From JAGVUD01 sp052033935 (GTDB lineage: Bacteria > Armatimonadota > UBA5829 > DSUL01), in contig JBPOJE010000011.1 of assembly GCA_052033935.1 (NCBI GenBank), positions 62,001-126,000 on the forward strand: DNA of 64,000 nucleotides, written 5' to 3'. The notes beneath the pieces were generated by a model. The model worked only from the letters and a program-made list of their open reading frames with translations. It was not told the DNA's origin and did not search any database. Every line of letters begins with the position of its first letter. Within the stretch, counting starts at the first letter, position 1. The translations under genes and the position numbers were made by a program. Below, one piece after another: positions 61,933-64,000 of the stretch.

Positions 61933-63368
61933 GCAGCATTTACCTGGGCGCGGATATCGGGACCACCTCGGCGAAGTGCCTCGCGGTGGACTCGGACGGC
62001 ACGATTCTGGCGCTTGCGCAGCACCCGTACGGCCTCACTCATCCCCGGCAGGGATGGGCGGAACAGGATCCGGAAGACTACTGGCGGGCCCTGCCGGCAG
62101 TTGTGCGCGAGTGCGTCCGGCAGCTTCGTGACGCCGGGAGGTCCGCGGGCGACATCGCATCGCTCGCGCTCAGCACTCAGGGCGACACGCTGGTCATCTA
62201 CGACAGCAGCGGCCGCGCCGTGCGCCCGGCGATAAGCTGGATGGACTGCCGCGCCACGGACACCTTTGAGAAGAGCGTCTCCGAGGTTGGCCAGCAGTTC
62301 TGGTACGCCGAAACCGGACACAAGCTCACTCCGTACCGGTCGGTCTGCTCCATCTGGTGGCTGGCGGAAAACGAACCCGAGACGCTGAAGGCAGGCCGAA
62401 TCGGATGGATTCCGGACTACATGTCGCTTCGGCTGACGGGCAGATGCGCCGTGGACACGCCGAGCGTCTCGTGGACTCCGCTCTTCAGCCCGGCGCGGCG
62501 GACGTGGTCGGGCGCGGTTCTGGAGCAACTCGGTGTGGGGGAAGACAGTCTTCCCGATGTGCTGGAGTCGGGCGAGACGATTGCAGGCCTGCTTCCAGCG
62601 ACCGCCGACGAACTCGGCCTGAGCCCGGATGTGCATCTGGTGTCGGGCGCGTTCGACCAGGCCGCGGCGGCGCACGGCGCGTCGGCCGCGCCTGGCGGGC
62701 GAAGCGTGCTGTCGTGCGGAACGGCGTGGGTGCTCTACGGCGTCAGCGGCAACCCGGTGGTTGATCCGGGACTGGGCATCTCCGGATGCTGCCACGTGCG
62801 CGCCGATGAGTGGGGCATGGTGCTGCCGTTCAGCGGCGGGACGGTGTACGACTGGGCGCGGCGCACTCTGGCAGGAGAAGCCGCGAAGACCGCCGGCAGC
62901 CCGAACGAGCCCCTGATCTTCATCCCCCACCTGTACGGGGGTCTCAGCCCGGACTGGCGTCAGGAATCTCGAGGGACGATTGTGGGCCTCACGCTGTCGC
63001 ACACGCCGGAGGACATCGATCTGGCGGTGATGCGGGGGCTGGTGTTCGAGGCGCGGCGGAACATGGACGCGTGCGCTGCTCTCGCGGGACGCCCGGAGCG
63101 AATCCGCATGGTGGGCGGCGCGACGCACAGCGCGTTCTGGCCGCAGCTTGCCGCCGACATCTTGGCCCTGCCGGTCGAGGTCTGGAACTGCTCCGAGTCG
63201 GCCTGCTACGGCGCGGCGAAGCTGGCGGCGGGCGCGTTGTCGGACGGCTGGAGCGGAGGCGCGGTGCGCGTCATTGAGCCCCGGCCCGAACGGGTGGAGG
63301 CCGAATCCGCCACGTACGAACGCTATCTCATGGCCTACGCGAAGGCCTTGGACTTCTACTCAGCCTGA
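61929..63368 (+). CDS. FGGY-family carbohydrate kinase (xylulokinase-like)
   Basis: 479 residues from a GTG that overlaps the preceding stop. Two-domain FGGY kinase of the hexokinase/actin superfamily: N-terminal GADIGTTSAKCLAVDSDG (phosphate binding) and TQGDTLVIYDSSGRAV; the catalytic Asp is in SGAFDQAAAAHG; the second nucleotide site is in MVGGATHSAFWPQL. Phosphorylates a ketose or polyol. Because the next gene is a DhnA-type aldolase, the product may be a ketose 1-phosphate ready for cleavage. Confidence 0.92.
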   Translation: MSSIYLGADIGTTSAKCLAVDSDGTILALAQHPYGLTHPRQGWAEQDPEDYWRALPAVVRECVRQLRDAGRSAGDIASLALSTQGDTLVIYDSSGRAVRPAISWMDCRATDTFEKSVSEVGQQFWYAETGHKLTPYRSVCSIWWLAENEPETLKAGRIGWIPDYMSLRLTGRCAVDTPSVSWTPLFSPARRTWSGAVLEQLGVGEDSLPDVLESGETIAGLLPATADELGLSPDVHLVSGAFDQAAAAHGASAAPGGRSVLSCGTAWVLYGVSGNPVVDPGLGISGCCHVRADEWGMVLPFSGGTVYDWARRTLAGEAAKTAGSPNEPLIFIPHLYGGLSPDWRQESRGTIVGLTLSHTPEDIDLAVMRGLVFEARRNMDACAALAGRPERIRMVGGATHSAFWPQLAADILALPVEVWNCSESACYGAAKLAAGALSDGWSGGAVRVIEPRPERVEAESATYERYLMAYAKALDFYSA

Positions 63369-63414
63369 GCGCGCAGTATCGCTTCCGGGCTGCTTCATCG
63401 AGAGGATAGGACTG

Positions 63415-64000
63415 AATGACTGGAAAAGACATCCGGCTTGGCAGGCTGTTTTCGGGCGGAAACGCCACCGTTGTGGCCATTGACCACGGCGAGTTCGACG
63501 GCCCGCTTCCGGGCATGATTGACCTGCCGGAGGTCATCAGGAAGGTGGCCCCCTGCGTGTCGGCGATCCTGCTCTCGCCGGGGATGATGAAGCACTGCGG
63601 CCATGCGTTCACTGCGAAGGGTTCGCCACTTGCGATGGTGCGGATCAACTGGAGCAGCCACTTCTGCTTCCACTGGGACTACGATCAGGGCATCGCCGTG
63701 CAGGCGGCGTCTCCGGCTGAGGCCGTAGCGCTCGGCGCGGACATCGTGCTGGTGTGCCTGACTCTGCAGACGGGCAGCGAGGCGCGAGACGCCGCCAATG
63801 TCGAGCTTTTCTGCCGCCTGACGGCCGAGGCGCGCTCGCTCGGACTGCCGGTTGTCGGCGAGTATTTCCCCGCCCGGCCCGACCGCCTGTCGCCGGAGCA
63901 GCTTCACGAGCAAGTGTATCGAGGCTGCCGCATCATCGCCGAGTTGGGCGCGGATCTGATCAAGACCTACTGCACCATCAAGTTCGACGAAGTCACGAAG
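63415..64000 (+). CDS. DhnA-type class I aldolase, 3' end outside the window
   Basis: 195 residues visible, open to the end of the window. The ATG at 63415 follows gagaggatag. TIM-barrel aldolase of the DhnA/LacD/DeoC superfamily (VVAIDHGEFDGP; MVRINWSSHF; SPAEAVALGADIVLVCLTLQ; AELGADLIKTYCTIKFDE). The Lys of LIKTYC is the candidate Schiff-base residue. It probably cleaves a phosphorylated sugar made by the upstream kinase. The family also includes archaeal fructose-bisphosphate aldolase and LsrF. Confidence 0.85.

Noticed and set aside
1..64000. tRNA, rRNA, transposase or phage genes
   Set aside because: No cloverleaf-like sequence with TTC-type loops, rRNA stretch, transposase or phage protein was found; an exhaustive tRNAscan or BLAST search was not possible.

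Overview
The window looks like a chromosomal segment of a GC-rich, glycan-degrading bacterium, most likely Armatimonadota or a close relative. This placement is an inference. It rests on a pseudopilin of the H-x9-DG type carrying the FARAREKSR motif, on DUF1080, DUF4838, DUF6785 and GH123-like proteins, on PEP-CTERM proteins, and on a SepF/YggT/DivIVA division cluster. No 16S rRNA, tRNA, CRISPR array, transposase or phage gene was seen.

Layout. From 0 to 23.9 kb all genes but one run rightward. First come the tail of an aldo/keto reductase, a DUF4838 protein, a membrane-anchored EEP phosphodiesterase and a secreted stalk-domain protein. Then comes a division and housekeeping cluster: FmdB zinc ribbon (leftward), YggS, SepF, ProC, YggT, a DivIVA-like protein, a CPBP protease, a DUF2500-like protein and YggU. 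A GH39-like hydrolase is followed by a short region rich in DnaA-box-like 9-mers (13343-13498), a small FHA-like protein, AcpS and Nnr. An FHA/FHA/VWA trio, a sugar isomerase-like TIM barrel and a GerMN-amidase complete this part.

From 23.9 to 29 kb lie a leftward six-hairpin-type protein, a pseudopilin, a nucleoside deaminase and a double DUF1080 protein. From 29.0 to 34.8 kb there is a degenerate island. A two-gene cassette (a large secreted protein with carboxypeptidase-regulatory-like repeats plus a PEP-CTERM protein) occurs twice in tandem. One copy is truncated, all four genes carry frameshifts or a nonsense codon, and the island is bracketed by a family of hairpin-rich intergenic repeats.

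From 34.8 to 46.8 kb runs a tight six-gene leftward operon. It encodes a GH123-like hydrolase with a CBM9-like domain, a DUF6785 multipass membrane protein, three further putative carbohydrate-active proteins (one GH84/GH20-like with CBM9) and a six-hairpin protein. I read it as a polysaccharide-utilisation operon without SusC/D, possibly aimed at N-acetylhexosamine glycans, with DUF6785 as the uncharacterised membrane component. From 47 to 53 kb lie a GntR regulator with an HpcH/HpaI aldolase, two paralogous secreted proteins, a D-lyxose isomerase-like enzyme and a PIG-L deacetylase.

From 53.3 to 64 kb lie a 1651-residue secreted beta-helix protein with six repeats and a DeoR regulator diverging from a catabolic operon. 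That operon encodes a class III aminotransferase, a Gfo/Idh/MocA oxidoreductase, an FGGY kinase and a DhnA-type aldolase that runs off the end. A C-terminal OB-like module recurs in at least three secreted proteins here (the amidase and both 48.6-51.1 kb paralogs), with looser resemblances in the beta-helix protein and one pseudogene.
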